64,000 nt of DNA from Budorcas taxicolor (Eukaryota > Chordata > Mammalia > Artiodactyla > Bovidae): assembly GCF_023091745.1 (NCBI RefSeq), contig NC_068911.1, positions 165,154,004 through 165,218,003 of the forward strand. Direction: 5' to 3'. A program made the translations under genes and the position numbers. Below the pieces are notes generated by a model. It saw nothing but the letters and a program-made list of their open reading frames with translations, was not told where the DNA came from and ran no database searches. Positions 39,441-51,087 of the stretch are shown here, piece after piece (position 1 is the stretch's first letter; the number at the start of each line of letters is the position of its first letter).

Positions 39441-40544
39441 GTAATTTAAAAAACAGATTAGGTGAGGGGTACAGGTGTAACATTAAATAAGGTATAAGGT
39501 GTCAGGGTGTAAGGAGATGACTTTTCAGCAAAGACCTAAAGAAGGTGAGAAGTGAACCAGGGTGGTACCTAGAAGAGAAGTGATCCGGTCAGAGGGGAAA
39601 GCTGGTGCAAAAGTGCTGAGGCAGGAATATGCCTGGTGAGCTCAGGGAGCTGCAAGGAGGCTGGAGTGATTAGAGACGATGAGCAAGGGGATGTGGGTGA
39701 GGGAGGTGGTGTGAGAGGTGACAGAGTCAGATCTCAGAGGGCCTCGGGAGCTACTGGAAGGGCTCTGGCTTTAATTCAGAGTGAGATGGGAGCCCAAGCA
39801 GAGTTTCAGTTAGAAAAGAGACATGATTAAACTTACCCTTAAAAAGGATCCCTCAGACTGGTGGGTTGACTGACTTTTACACTAAGTGAAATGGAGATGC
39901 CTGCTTTCACTTGTGTAGTGACCTCTGAAGATTCCCTGCTATCTTGTAGGTCAGGACACAGTCTTCTTTGTCAGTGGGGAAGCTGTTCAGAGTATCTCCT
40001 CTACCACACTGCTGGAAATAGAAGGTACCCCCTACCAGGTTTCTAAACATAGCACAAAGCTGTTGTCCAAAGAACAGGATAAAAACTAGAGATCATTGAA
40101 AAATAAAAGTAATGGATAGTATGGCAAAGCAGAAATGAAATAGGATTAGAAATCATTACTCAAGAATTTTTAAGACAAGAACTAACCAGATCCAGACCTG
40201 AAAAAGTATACGGCAATGTACTCCAGACAGAATCCTACTTTTTAAACCATAAAATAATTAGAATAAAATATAATGACAAATGAGAGAACCCGATCTTGGC
40301 AACAAAGGTGTCTCTGTACAGAGTGGGGTGATCAGAGCTTGTACCCTGAATTTTGCTTCCGAAGAGTCTCGTAAAACTCCCATGGTACTTGCCCCCTCTG
40401 GGACCCTCCCCACAACTAACTAACCCTTGCATTTATGAAGTACTGAGACACATTTACTGAACTGCATTTTAGACCACTCAGTGAATATTTAAAATGTTTA
40501 TAAATAAAAAGTCTACCTAACATATCAGTAAAAAAAAATCATGT

Positions 40545-40672
40545 CTTGGAGAAGAGAATGGCAACCCACTCCAGCATTCTTGCCTGGAGAAGCCCATGGA
40601 CAGAGGAGCCTGGTGGGCTATGTCCGCGGGGTCGAAAAAGAGCCAGACGCAACTTAGTGACTAAACAAGAGC
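40545..40672 (+). mobile_element. Bov-A fragment
   Basis: A single Bov-A unit without the tRNA head: TTGGAGAAGAGAATGGCAAC ... GAGCCTGGTGGGCTATGTCC ... AACTTAGTGACTAAAC. Confidence 0.9.
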
Positions 40673-40767
40673 ATGCCAAAAATATTTTCAAGAGTAAAGG
40701 ATATTATTCCCTCCATTGTTGCTTCAAAAATAGCATTTTAAAAAGATAAAATTATTAGGCCCAAACA

Positions 40768-40821
40768 TTGTTAATAAAAGACAAAGTTACTAAGTTGTTA
40801 ATAAAAGACAAAGTTACTAAG
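40768..40821 (+). repeat. Perfect 27-bp tandem duplication
   Basis: The unit beginning TTGTTAATAAAAGACAAAG at 40768-40794 is repeated without change at 40795-40821. A partial third match continues for a few bases. It lies in AT-rich intronic sequence of AZIN2. Confidence 0.95.
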
Positions 40822-42718
40822 TTATTATATATCCAGGGCATCTCTGGGAGGCAGAGGTTATATATTGGTTTCTAATTTTAAAATGTTCACTTTATCAAAC
40901 ATGATTTGGCTTTGGTTGGCCTTTTATAATTTACATAAAATAAAGTTGATTTTCCTCAATTCTATGATTTAGATATTTCCCACACTGAGCAAATGATGAA
41001 ATTTGAATTAATATAAAAAAGAAAACCATGTCTCATAATATATATACTTTTTTAAGTTAAAACAATGTGCACTATGACCCTTAAAGAAATGAAAGTAAAA
41101 TTTAACAATGGTCATCTATGAATGGTGGGATTAGTAGATTATTACTTTTGTGCTAAATTTTCTCCAGAAATTAAACATATGGTAAATCTATAACCCGCAG
41201 AGCAGGTAGAAAGAGATAAATATCCTTACTATTAATTGCAGAACACTGAGTTAAGACATATGAGAGCGTGTTGAAATATCTATTAAAGAAGGCTTTATAC
41301 TTGTCAAAGAAGCAAAAATGAAAGACGGAGGTATACCATTTCAGATAAATTGGCCAGCAAGAAAAAGGTCACAGTGTGTAATGCTGGTGAGCTTATTGTG
41401 AAATAGCACTACTGGTAATAATTCATATTAGTCCAAGCATGTAGGAAAACAGCCTAACAATACATATCAAGAGGAATAAAAAAGCTCAAATCCTCTTGCT
41501 CAGTAACCCTATTCCAGAGACTCACCATAAGAAAATGGTTTTTAAAAGGGAATATACTTTAAGGATGTACATTGAGCCAGCTATACAGAGACTAACAAAG
41601 AACAGTTTTTTGACAGAGGATACTCAAAGAAACATGAATAACAAAAAATTAGCAATGCCTAAATGCTAATGAAGACATTTTACAAGGAGGCAGCGATTTT
41701 ACAGGGAGACAATCATTTTATAGGAAAGTAGTTCAGAGTTTGGTCTTTAGCAACAGAGAGATAATCAAAGATGAATAAGACATGAACCCTACCCCAAGAG
41801 TCTACAGTTTAAAACGCTGCCATTTATTAACTGTGTGACTTTGAGTAAGTTCCTTCACCTCCCTATGCCTCAGTTTTCTCACCTGTAAAATCCATGATAA
41901 AAACCATTTATAAGGGAATATCTGAACACTCACTAGGTGACAAGGGATACTATGGATCTGCTTCGCTTTTAGTCTGATGATGACACTGTGTTTCTTAAGT
42001 CCTTATCTTAGTCCACCAAGCTTCTGGGGCAGGTGTGGGGCTGGGCTGGGACCACAGCCCCGCTCCTCGGAGGAGCTGATGAAGGGAACGGGGACTGGGT
42101 CAGGGATGGCCTGCAACAGGAGGCAGGGACTGGGACCAGCAAGGGGACTAGGAAGCGACTGCTGCCTGCTGTGTAACCTGGGGCTTGGCTGGCCTAGGCC
42201 TGTCCTTTCCCTGTGCGGTAGGATGTGGGAGGCCGCAGGAATGCAAGCAGCGCTAGAGCATCACCGCAGAAATCTGACTTCCTGAGCACTTCATCATCGG
42301 GGAGGCTCACTAGGCAACGACGCAGCTATGGAATGAGGACTCATCCAGTTGTGGGGGGTGGTGGGGGCCGCCTGGAGGAGGGAAGCTCCCTCTGCCTGCA
42401 TAGGGGATGGGCAGGAAGAGCTACAAAGAGGAGCCCACATCTGGTTGACTCTGGGGGGAGAAAAAGACGGAAAGGAAAACAACAGCACATACTGAAAGCT
42501 CACAGGGGTCTAGGTGCTGGTTAGGCACTTGAGCTTCCTTCCTGAAGCAGGACCACACAAAGGCCTGTGAAAATACAAGTGTGTCTGGTTTCTTTCCCCT
42601 CGTAGAAGCCCACTAAAGCTGCCAGAGGCCCTGGGCTGCATTTGGTAGGCTAGGAGGAACATTCTATCTATCCCTGTTCCCTTGTTAACATGGAAAAACT
42701 CAATAAAACGAATTCTTA

Positions 42719-42865
42719 GAGACTTCCCTGGTGATCCAGTGGTTAAGAGTCTGCCTTGCAATGCAGGGGATGCAGGTTCGATCCCTGGTCAGGGAACTAA
42801 GATCCCACATGCTCTGGGGACATGAAGCCCACGCAGCACAATGAAGACCGAGCCCACGAGCAGTG
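42719..42865 (+). mobile_element. CHR-type tRNA-derived SINE, truncated
   Basis: GAGACTTCCCTGGTGATCCAG head, GGTTCGATCCCTGGTCAGGG box, 'agatcccacatgctctgggg' and a short 3' part that fades at about 42865. Confidence 0.85.
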
Positions 42866-43294
42866 ATCAGAGATGGATGTCAAGATAGACTCAGGAAGCT
42901 CAAAAACAGGAAACCAAATGGACAATTGCTAGAGTTAGAGCACCTAAAATATTATATGGTCATCAAGAAGCGTGTTGTTAAAGATTCGTGAATGGCATGG
43001 AAAGAGTCACAGCCCATATGAAGTGAAAAACAATCAGGTTACAAACGAATATGATCCCAACTTTATGGGGGAAAAGTATAACACATTTTTTAAAAGACTG
43101 AAATCTAAATATTCAAGGGGTCTATCTCTATGTGGTGGAATTAGCGGTGATAAGCTTCTTCACTCTTAGTGTCTGCTTTCTCCAACGAATATGTTATACT
43201 TTTTTAAAATTAGATAACAACACACACCAAAAAAAAAAAAAAAAGTATAAATGCACCCACACAATTGAAAACAGGCCCAGCAGGGCAGGCTCAC

Positions 43295-43407
43295 CTTCTG
43301 CAGGATGGGGGCGGGGCAGGTGCTATCAAACAGGACTGAGCTGAAGACTCCATACACGCCCTCACCGAGGTGGTACACGATGCTCTTGGGGGAGGAACCG
43401 GTTTCTT
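43295..43407 (-). CDS. AZIN2: AZIN2 coding exon
   Basis: The fifth AZIN2 coding exon in the window: 113 nt, entering in phase 1 (G|AA gives Glu) and ending on a full AAG Lys codon before GTGAGCC. It encodes ETGSSPKS, a variable surface stretch, then IVYHLGEGVYGVFSS and PAPILQK. In ODC family members this part lies in the linker and the start of the C-terminal domain, including the Y-x-x-DGVYGSFN-like strand; here the wording is GEGVYGVFSS. The sequence agrees with recalled human AZIN2 apart from a few conservative changes. The acceptor is CCCTGCAG at 43408-43409. No frameshift or stop. Confidence 0.95.
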
Positions 43408-43742
43408 CTGCAGGGAGGGGAGGGGTTGGGGGGGCACAAGCAGATGTGAGGGGGTGGGACAACGGCGGGCTCAGCAAGCAGACAGGAGGGCTGCCCCCTC
43501 CTCAGCTTCGGGGCAGCTCCTGCCTCCTCCTGTGTTCATGGCTGGGTTGGAAACACCTTTGCAGCTGAGCAACCCTGCCTAGGACACACTCCAGGCTTGC
43601 ATCTGAGACCCTTGATGCCCCAGCAAAGGCTGAAAAGCAGCCCACCAGAACTCAAGACCCCGAGAGACTGAGTCAGCAGCTCAGAAGTACACACAGTGGG
43701 ACAACACATGAGCTGGAATGAGAAGTCGGATCTCCAGGCTGG

Positions 43743-44023
43743 ACTGCTGCTGCTGCTGCTAAGTCACGTCAGTTGTGTCCGACTCTGTGCGACCCCTTAG
43801 ACGGCAGCCCACCAGGCTCCCCCGTCCGTGGGATTCTCCAGGCAAGAACACTGGAGTGGGTTGCCATTTCCTTCTCCAATGCATGAAAGTGAAAAGTGAA
43901 AGTGAAGTCGCTCAGTCGTGTCCGACTCTTAGCGACCCCATGGACTGCAGCCCACCAGGCTCCTCCATCCATGGGATTTTCCAGGCAAGAGTACTGGAGT
44001 GGGTTGCCATTGCCTTCTCCCCA
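43743..44023 (-). mobile_element. Bov-A2 SINE (two Bov-A units)
   Basis: A reverse complement Bov-A2 with the (GCT)n end at 43744-43760, a first unit, the TGAAAAGTGAAAGTGAAGTCGC linker at about 43887-43912 and a second complete unit ending ATTGCCTTCTCCCC. Confidence 0.95.
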
Positions 44024-44305
44024 GGCTGGACTAGAAAGTATAATCCCAGATCTGGAAAGGAAGCCAGAAGAATTCCATCCCTACGCACACATACACACAC
44101 AGAAGACCTTCCACCTGGAGCCCACCACCCATCTCTGGGAAAAACACCCAGACTTTCAGACTGGGGGTCCCAGAGCAGAGAAAAAAGCTCCAAGATCAGA
44201 GTCAGACCTCGCACTCAAGAGGCTGCTGGGAGGACTGATCTATCCGGAAGGTCAGTGAGGAGCACTGATGCTGGCAGTGCGGACAGAAAAGCCTTGAGTC
44301 AGCCT

Positions 44306-44385
44306 GAAAGTGTTAGTCACTTCAGTCTTGTCCAACTCTTTGCAACCCCACGGACTGTAGCCCGCCAAGCTCCTCTGTCCATGAG
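44306..44385 (-). mobile_element. Bov-A fragment
   Basis: A short piece, GAAAGTGTTAGTCACTTCAG ... CTCCTCTGTCCATGA, the 3' portion of a reverse Bov-A unit. Confidence 0.85.
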
Positions 44386-44675
44386 TCAGCCTAGCCTGGA
44401 CTTGAACCCTGGCGCTGCCCCCTTCTCAGCTGTGTGACCTTGTGTGAGTGACCCATCCTCTTCACGCCTATGTTCTTTAGTCTGCAAAATGGGCTTAGAT
44501 CAGTATAAGTGGTTGTCAATTATTTTCATTATGTTATGAGAAGCAGTAGGATGAGTAAGAGCCTGGACTCTGGAAAGAAGACAAACATGGGGTCAAATGC
44601 AGGGTTCACCACTTATTAGCTCTTAAGCAATTCAATTGTATTCTGTCTGGCTCTCAGTTTCGTCATCTGCACTAT

Positions 44676-44890
44676 AAAATGTGTGCTCAGTCATGTCCAA
44701 CTCTTTGCAACCCCATGTGCTGTAGCCCGCCAGGCTCCTCTGTCCACGCAATTTTCCAGGCAAGAATACTATAGTGGGTTGCCATTTCCTTCTCCAGGGA
44801 ATCTTCCTGACCCAGGGATCAAACCTGTGTCTCTTGCATCTCCGGCACTGGTAGGCAGATTCTTTACCACTGCGCCACATAGGAAACCCA
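44676..44890 (-). mobile_element. Bov-tA SINE
   Basis: A reverse complement Bov-tA from AAAATGTGTGCTCAGTCATG to GCGCCACATAGGAAACCC, with the tRNA box GGGATCAAACCTGTGTC and a small insertion (CATCTCCGG) near the head. Confidence 0.92.
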
Positions 44891-45146
44891 TATATAATAG
44901 GTTTAATAAAGTATCTGTTCTCCCCAAGGTTACTTTGATCTCAATCTTCATAAAATATAAACATGCATGGGGAAAAAAAAGATGCCAAAAGAGTGTCTTG
45001 GGGGTGAGGAGACATGACGGTAAATTTCCCTAAAGAAGGAGCCAGTCTTCAGATTTCCCCCACCCCCTAAAATCAAACCCAGCTCAGCCAACAACCGTCC
45101 TTGGCTTTAGGGAAGAACGGGCCTCCACTGCCCACCTGGCACCTAC

Positions 45147-45309
45147 CCTCCCTGCCTGGCTGATCCAGAAGAACCTCCTTCTTGGCGATGATGCTGATAG
45201 CCAAGGTGAAGGCTGAGGTCACGTAGTAGCGCCCCAGCTTGGCAAGGATGTCCACACCACAGCCCTCCGGGAAGTATAGGTCCAAGGCTGAGTTGATCAC
45301 AGAAGCAAT
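45147..45309 (-). CDS. AZIN2: AZIN2 coding exon (PLP-site region, E to K change)
   Basis: The fourth AZIN2 coding exon in the window: 163 nt, phase 0 in and phase 1 out. It encodes the end of the TIM-barrel domain, starting IASVINSALDLYFPEGCGVD and containing GRYYVTSAF and KKEVLLDQPGRE. In ODC the matching motif is AEPGRYYV, where Glu274 contacts the pyridoxal phosphate ring nitrogen. Human AZIN2, as I recall it, reads AELGRYYV. Here the codons give AKLGRYYV, so the family glutamate is replaced by lysine (AAG). This fits a protein that does not use PLP. Splice sites: TACCCTCAG acceptor at 45310 and beyond; GG|GTAGGT donor at 45145-45146. Confidence 0.95.
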
Positions 45310-45852
45310 CTGAGGGTACAGAGACAATTACATGCTTGAAATGTGGGGTTTATGCTGGAGACTAGCTACAGCTCCAAGTCTTACTTCTTGAGAGCAGCTT
45401 TGATTTCAGGAAGCAGAACTTGGCATCTGCTAAGACCCCAGTTGGTAATCACAGACAGCTGGCCAAGGCAGGCAAGCACAGATGGAGCAGGGTCAAGACC
45501 CTTACCCTTGAAAATCACCCTTCAATGCCCCCCACAATGGAAAAAGGAACTTTTAATCTAACAGTTGGTACTCAGATGACAGAATCTGTGAGGCAGATCT
45601 TTCTTTCCTGAGTAACCAGTATGCTAAACAACACATTTTCATAGACAAGACAGAGAAGGAAAAAGAAGATAAAAGTCACCCCTAATTCTAACCCCAGATT
45701 AACCTATTCAATGCTAATTTATTGGAATCACTCCTGTAATTCTTTTTTATACAAACCTGAAAATCTGATTTTTTATTATAAACATAATAGGGCTATAAGT
45801 ATACAGGTTTTTATAACCTGCTTTACTCAGTAAATTGAATGATCTCTCCATG

Positions 45853-47632
45853 TATGTCACTTCAGTTCAGTCTCTCAGTTGTGTCTGACTCCTTGCGACC
45901 ATGAATCGCAGCACGCCAGGCCTCCCTGTCCATCACCATCTCCCGGAGTTCACTCAGACTCACGTCCATCTGGTCAATGATGCTATCCAGCCATCTCATC
46001 CTCTGTCGTCCTCTTCTCCTCCTGCCCCCAATCCCTCCCAGCATCAGAGTCTTTTCCAATGAGTCAACTCTTCGCATGAGGTGGCCAAAGTACTGGAGTT
46101 CAGCTTTAGCATCATTTCTTCCAAAGAAATCCCAGGGCTGATCTTCTTCAGAATGGACTGGTTGGATCTCCTTGCAGTCCAAGGGACTCTCAAGAGTCTT
46201 CTCCAACACCACAGTTCAAACGCATCAATTCTTTGGCACTCAGCTTTCTTCACTGTCCAACTCTCACATCCATACATGACCACTGGAAAAACCATAGCCT
46301 TGACTAGATGGACCTTTGTTGGCAAAGTAATGACTCTGCTTTTGAATATGCTATCTAGGTTGGTCATAACTTTTCTTCCAAGGAGTAAGCGTCTTTTAAT
46401 TTCATGGCTGCAATCACCATCTGCAGTGATTTTGGAGCCCAAAAAGATAAAAGCTGACACTGTTTCTACTGTTTCCCCATCTATTTCCCATGAAGTGATG
46501 GGGACTGAATGCCATAATCTTCGTTTTCTGAATGTTGAGCTTTAAGCCCACTTTTTCACTCTCCTCTTTCACTTTCATCAAGAGGCTTTTTAGTTCCTCT
46601 TCACTTTCTGCCATAAGGGTGGTGTCATCTGCATATCTGAGGTTATTGATATTTCTCCCAACAATCTTGATTTCAGCTTGTGCTTCCTCCAGCCCAGCGT
46701 TTCTCATGGTGTACTCTGCATAGAAGTTAAATAAGCAGGGTGACAACATACAGCCTTGACGTAGTCCTTTTCCTATTTGGAACCAGTCTGTTGCTCCATG
46801 TCCAGTTCTAACTGTTGCTTCCTGACCTGCATATAGGTTTCTCAAGAGGCAGGTTAGGTGGTCTGGTATTCCCATCTCTTTCAGAATTTTCCACAGTTTA
46901 TTGTGATCCACACAGTCAAAGGCTTTGGCTTAGTCAATAAAGGAGAAATAGATGTTTTTCTGGAACTCTTTTGCTTTTTCGATGATCCAGTGGATGTTGG
47001 CAATTTGATCTCTGGTTCCTCCGCCTTTTCTAAACCCAGCTTGAACATCTGGAAGTTCACGGTGCACGTACTGCTGAAGCCTGGCTTGGAGAATTTTGAG
47101 CATTACTTTACTAGCGTGTGAGATGAATGCAATCGTGCGGTAGTTTGAGCATTCTTTTGCATTGCCTTTCTTTGGGATTGGAATGAAAACTGACCTTTTC
47201 CAGTCCTGTGGCCACTGCTGAGTTTTACAAATTTGCTGGGATATTGAGTGTAGCACCCTCACAGCATCATCCTTCAGGATTCGAAATAGCTCAACTGGAA
47301 TTCCATCACCTCCACTTGCTTTGTTCATAGTGATGCTTTCTAAGGCCCATTTGACTTCACATTCCAGGATGTCTGGCTCTAGGTGAATGATCACACCATC
47401 ATGATTATCTTGGTTGTGAAGATCTTTTTTGTACAGTTCTTCTGTATATTCTTGCCACCTCTTCTTAATATCTTCTGCTACCATTTCTGTCCTTTATTGA
47501 GCCCATCTTTGTATGAAATGTTCCCTTGGTATCTCTAATTTTCTTGAAGAGATATCTAGTCTTTCCCATTCTGTTGTTTTCCTCTATTTCTTTGCACTGA
47601 ACGCTGAGGAAGGCTTTCTATCTCTTCTTGCT
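45853..47632 (-). mobile_element. BovB LINE, nearly complete RT region with one nonsense change
   Basis: A reverse complement BovB of about 1.78 kb, sense to AZIN2. The minus-strand reverse transcriptase is read as two abutting frames, 46930-47484 and 46414-46911. They are split at FID-stop-AKAFDCVD, where a TAA replaces the Tyr codon seen in other copies (compare 63060-63075). YADDTTLMAES is intact near 46618. The 3' part (45862-46460) is frameshifted. 5' truncated upstream of MGKTRDLF. Confidence 0.95.
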
Positions 47633-48042
47633 ATGTAAATGTATATAAATCTATGTAAAATTCTTTTCCCATAAGAATATACCATAATTTACTTAGGGAC
47701 CTCAAACAGAGGCTCTGTGACAATCCAGAGAAGTGGGAGGTTCAAGAGGGAGGGAACATATGTATACCTATGGCTGATTCATGTGGATGTTTGGCAGAAA
47801 AAAAACTTCTGTAAAGCAATTATATTTCAGTTAAAATAACTTTTTTTAAGTAATTAAAGAGAAAGATTTAAAAATAAAAATATTTTAATAAATCTTATTT
47901 GCATTTACCCAGAAAATACACTGGTATCATTGCCGTATGATAAAATATTTTTATAAAAACATTTTTATAAAAAATTATATCTTTATAAAAGTAAAAATAT
48001 TTTACATAAAAAGAAAGAATGTACTGTAATTTAGCCAATCCC

Positions 48043-48214
48043 TGAGCGACTTCACTTTCACCTTTCACTTTCATGCATTGGAGAAGGAAATGGCAACCCA
48101 CTCCAGTGTTCTTGCCTGGAGCATCCCACGGACTGGGGGAGCCTGGTGGGCTGCTGTCTATGGGGTCGCACAGAGTCGGACACGACTGGAGCGACTTAGC
48201 AGCAGCAGCAGCAG
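48043..48214 (+). mobile_element. Bov-A2 SINE fragment
   Basis: Plus-orientation copy: GAGCGACTTCACTTTCACC linker, TTGGAGAAGGAAATGGCAAC unit, GGTCGCACAGAGTCGGACAC, and a (CAG)n tail at 48199-48214. Confidence 0.93.
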
Positions 48215-48424
48215 AGTGTTAGTTGGACCAGGAAAGTCCACTGAACTTCTGTTATGAAGAATGTTGCAGTGCTCATCTTTGAAGCTAATTTTTATTATCC
48301 ATCACAGATTTTCTTAAATTCAGTTCCAAGATGTGAATAGTCCCGAAAGAGGCATTTACTAAGGAAAAGCGACCCCTAGTGGTTCCATTGGGGATTGCTA
48401 TGACACATTTTTCCTGATTTAATC

Positions 48425-49075
48425 TTGCCATCCAGTCCCATCACTTCGTTGCAAATAGATGGGGAAACAGTGGAAACAGTGACAGATTTTTTTGGGGGGG
48501 GGGGGCCCAAAATCACTGCAGATGGTGACTGCAGCCATGAAATTAAAAGACGCTTACTTCTTGGAAGGAAAGTTATGACAAGAAGAGCAGAGACATTACT
48601 TTGCCGACAAAGGTCCGTCTAGTCAAGGCTATGGTTTTTCCAGTAGTCATGTATGGATGTGAGAGTTGGACTATAAAGAAAGCTGAGTGCTGAAGAATTG
48701 ACGCTTTTGAACTGTGGTGTTGGAGAAGACCGTTGAGAGTCCCTTGGACTGCAGGGGGATCCAACCAGTCCATCCTAAAGGAAATCAATCCTGAATACTC
48801 ATTGGAAGGACTGATGTTGAAGCTGAACTCCAATACTTTGGCCACCTGGTGCAAAGAACTGACTCATTTGAAAAGACCCTGATGCTGGGAAAGATTGAAG
48901 GCAGGAGGAGAAGGGACGACAGAGGATGAGATGGTTGGATGGCATCATTGACTCAATGAACATGAGTTTGGGTAAACTCCAGGAGTTGGTGATGGACAGG
49001 GAAGCCTGGTGTGCTGCAGTCCATAGGACTGCAAAGAGTCGGACACAACTGAGCAACTGAACTCAACTGAAACTT
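48425..49075 (+). mobile_element. BovB LINE 3' fragment, plus orientation
   Basis: The BovB 3' region in forward orientation, antisense to AZIN2: QIDGETVETV near the start, a G12 run at 48494-48505 where other copies have about six G, ITADGDCSHEIKRRLLLGRK, then the frameshifted C-terminal region ending in CAACTGAGCAACTGAACTC at about 49072. 5' truncated and dead. Confidence 0.93.
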
Positions 49076-49489
49076 GCAGGTGGGAAGGAGACAGATGGAC
49101 TAGAAGTGGACAGAGGGTTGGCTTTTCCTTCCCCTGCCCAACTTGATTTCTCATCATCCCATAGGAGGGTGAATAGGGCACACCCAGACCCTCAGAGAAC
49201 TTTATGACTTATGCAGATATGGCCCAGTTAAGCCTCAAATATGTGCATGTTCAGAGTCCCGGGCAGAGCTGGGTGTGCAGCCGGCCCTGCCATGGACTCA
49301 GGAAATGAAGTAGCTTCTATGAGCCTCAGTTTGTTCAGCTGTAACACAGGGTTAATAATGAGATAATCCAGGCAAAGCACCAAGCGCAGCACATAGTACA
49401 GGGGACCCACTCACAGGAGGCTTCCTAGGATCACTGTAACCCCCCCCAACCCCCACCCAGCCCAGCGCAACACTTGTGACCCCACTTAC

Positions 49490-49655
49490 CTCTTCGAATC
49501 TCACTTTGGCGTCCTCCACTCCAGGGAAGCCGCCACCGAGGTCCAGGATGTGCATCCTGTGGCCCAGCTCAGCACCCATTTCGAACACAACCCGGGCGTC
49601 CGCAATGGACTGAGCGTAGGCCTGAGGGTCAGGACAGCCACTGCCAATGTGAAAA
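49490..49655 (-). CDS. AZIN2: AZIN2 coding exon (HIGSGC and GGGFPG motifs)
   Basis: The third AZIN2 coding exon in the window: 166 nt, entering with the last base of a split Ser codon (AG|T) and ending in phase 0 at GAG. It encodes FHIGSGCPDPQAYAQSI near the start and LDLGGGFPGVEDAKV near the end. HIGSGC and the glycine-rich GGGFPG loop are hallmarks of the eukaryotic ODC fold; in active ODC they position the PLP phosphate. Both are retained although other active-site residues have changed in the neighbouring exons. Acceptor CTTCCCCAG at 49656 and beyond; donor GAG|GTAAGTGG. No break. Confidence 0.95.
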
Positions 49656-50004
49656 CTGGGGAAGAAGGAAGAGTCTCGGCTTACACACAGGACCCCAGGT
49701 GTCACCACTTCAGCCTCAGCCAGCAGCAGCCTTGCCCAAGCATACCGGATGCTGTGCCCATTTTCCAGATGCAGTGACTGTGGGCCTAAAAGGTTGAGTG
49801 GGTTGCCAAGGGCCATGTGGCAAATGAAGAGTGGACAGGGGACTAGATCCAAGGACCTTTGGCACTTGGTGCCCCTCTCATCCCTCCACGCTGCCTCTGG
49901 GGGCTGAGCCTTCCTGGGATGAGGGTTAGGGCCCCAGAGTCAGCCAGAACTAACGTACATCTCACTCAGCAGTGTGGCCGGCCATGCTTCAGTTTCCCCC
50001 ATCT

Positions 50005-50017
50005 ATAAAGTGGGGAT
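50005..50017 (+). repeat. Target-site duplication, left copy
   Basis: The 13-mer ATAAAGTGGGGAT borders the BovB at 50018-51087 and is repeated exactly at 51088-51100. Confidence 0.9.
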
Positions 50018-51087
50018 CGGTTCAGTTCAGTCACTCAGTTGTGTCCGACTCTTTGCGACCCCATGAATCGCAGCACGCCAGGCCTCCCTGTCCATCACCA
50101 TCTCCTGGAGTTCACTCAGACTCACGTCCATCGAGTCCGTGATGCCATCCAGCCATCTCATCCTCTGTCGTCCTCTTCTCCTCCTGCCCCCAATCCTTCC
50201 CAGCATCAGAGTCTTTTCCAATGAGTCAACTCTTTGCATGAGGTGGCCAAAGTACTGGAGTTTCAGCTTTAGCATCATTCCTTCCAAAGGAATCCCAGGG
50301 CTGATCTTCTTTAGAATGGACTGGTTGGATCTCCTTGCAGTCCAAGGGACTCTCAGGAGTCTTCTCCAACACCACAGTTCAAACGCATCAATTCTTCGGC
50401 GCTCAGCCTTCTTCACAGTCCAACTTTCACATCCATACATGACCACTGGAAAAACCATAGCCTTGACTAGACGGACCTTAGTCGGCAAAGTAATGTCTCT
50501 GCTTTTGAATATGCTATCTAGGTTGGTCATAACTTTTCTTCCAAGGAGTAAGCGTCTTTTAATTTCATGGCTGCAGTCACCATCTGCAGTGATTTTGGAG
50601 CCCAAAAAGATAAAGTCTGACACTGTTTCCCCATCTATTTCCCATGAAGTGGTGGGACCAGATGCCATGATCTTCATTTTCTGAATGTTGAGCTTTAAGT
50701 CAACTTTTTCACTCTCCACTTTCGCTTTCATCAAGAGGCTTTTTAGTTCCTCTTCACTTTCTGCCGTAAGGGTGGTGTCATCTGCATATCTGAGGTTATT
50801 GATATTTCTCCCAACAATCTTGATTCCAGCTTGTGTTTCTTCCAGTCCAGCGTTTCTCAGGATGTACTCTGCATATAAGTTAAATAAGCAGGGTGACAAT
50901 ATACAGCCTTGACGTACTCCTTTTCCTATTTGAAACCAGTCTGTTGTTCCATGTCCAGTTCTAACTGTTGCTTCCTGACCCGCATACAGGTTTCTCAAGA
51001 GGCAGGTTAGGTGGTCTGGTATTCCCATCTCTTTCAGAATTTTCCACAGTTTATTGTGATCCACACAGTCAAAGGCTTTATCAAAGG
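50018..51087 (-). mobile_element. BovB LINE, relatively young 5'-truncated insertion
   Basis: A reverse complement BovB of about 1.07 kb, sense to AZIN2 and flanked by a perfect 13-bp target-site duplication. From the truncation point (KAFDCVDHNKLWKILKEMG) to near the 3' end the minus strand is one open frame, including GVRQGCILSPCLF, RYADDTTLTAES and RRRRGRQRMRWLDG. The frame continues upstream through the insertion joint into AZIN2 intron sequence, making a 476-codon chimeric frame (50027-51457). The first 120 or so residues of that frame have no BovB likeness. Lack of stops points to a recent insertion. It landed in a MIR-like sequence. Confidence 0.95.

Larger units (their letters stand above)
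31559..43294 (-). other. AZIN2 intron, long and repeat-rich
   Basis: An 11.7 kb intron between canonical splice sites (GT at 43293-43294, AG at 31559-31560). It holds two old L2/MIR-like stretches, four Bov-tA or Bov-A2 elements at 35.4-37.4 kb, a long BovB (37564-39225), a Bov-A fragment, a 27-bp tandem duplication (40768-40821) and a CHR SINE (42719-42865). The stretches 31.6-35.4 kb and 40.8-42.7 kb show no exon. Confidence 0.7.
43408..45146 (-). other. AZIN2 intron
   Basis: A 1.74 kb intron between exons 43295-43407 and 45147-45309 (GT at 45145-45146, AG at 43408-43409). About a third of it is Bov-type SINE sequence. The rest is unique, with no exon seen. Confidence 0.8.
45310..49489 (-). 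other. AZIN2 intron, repeat-rich
   Basis: A 4.2 kb intron (GT at 49488-49489, AG at 45310-45311). More than half is BovB (45853-47632 minus, 48425-49075 plus) and Bov-A2 (48043-48214). An old-repeat-like AT-rich stretch at 45640-45850 and an AT-rich stretch at 47640-48040 hold no exon. Confidence 0.8.
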
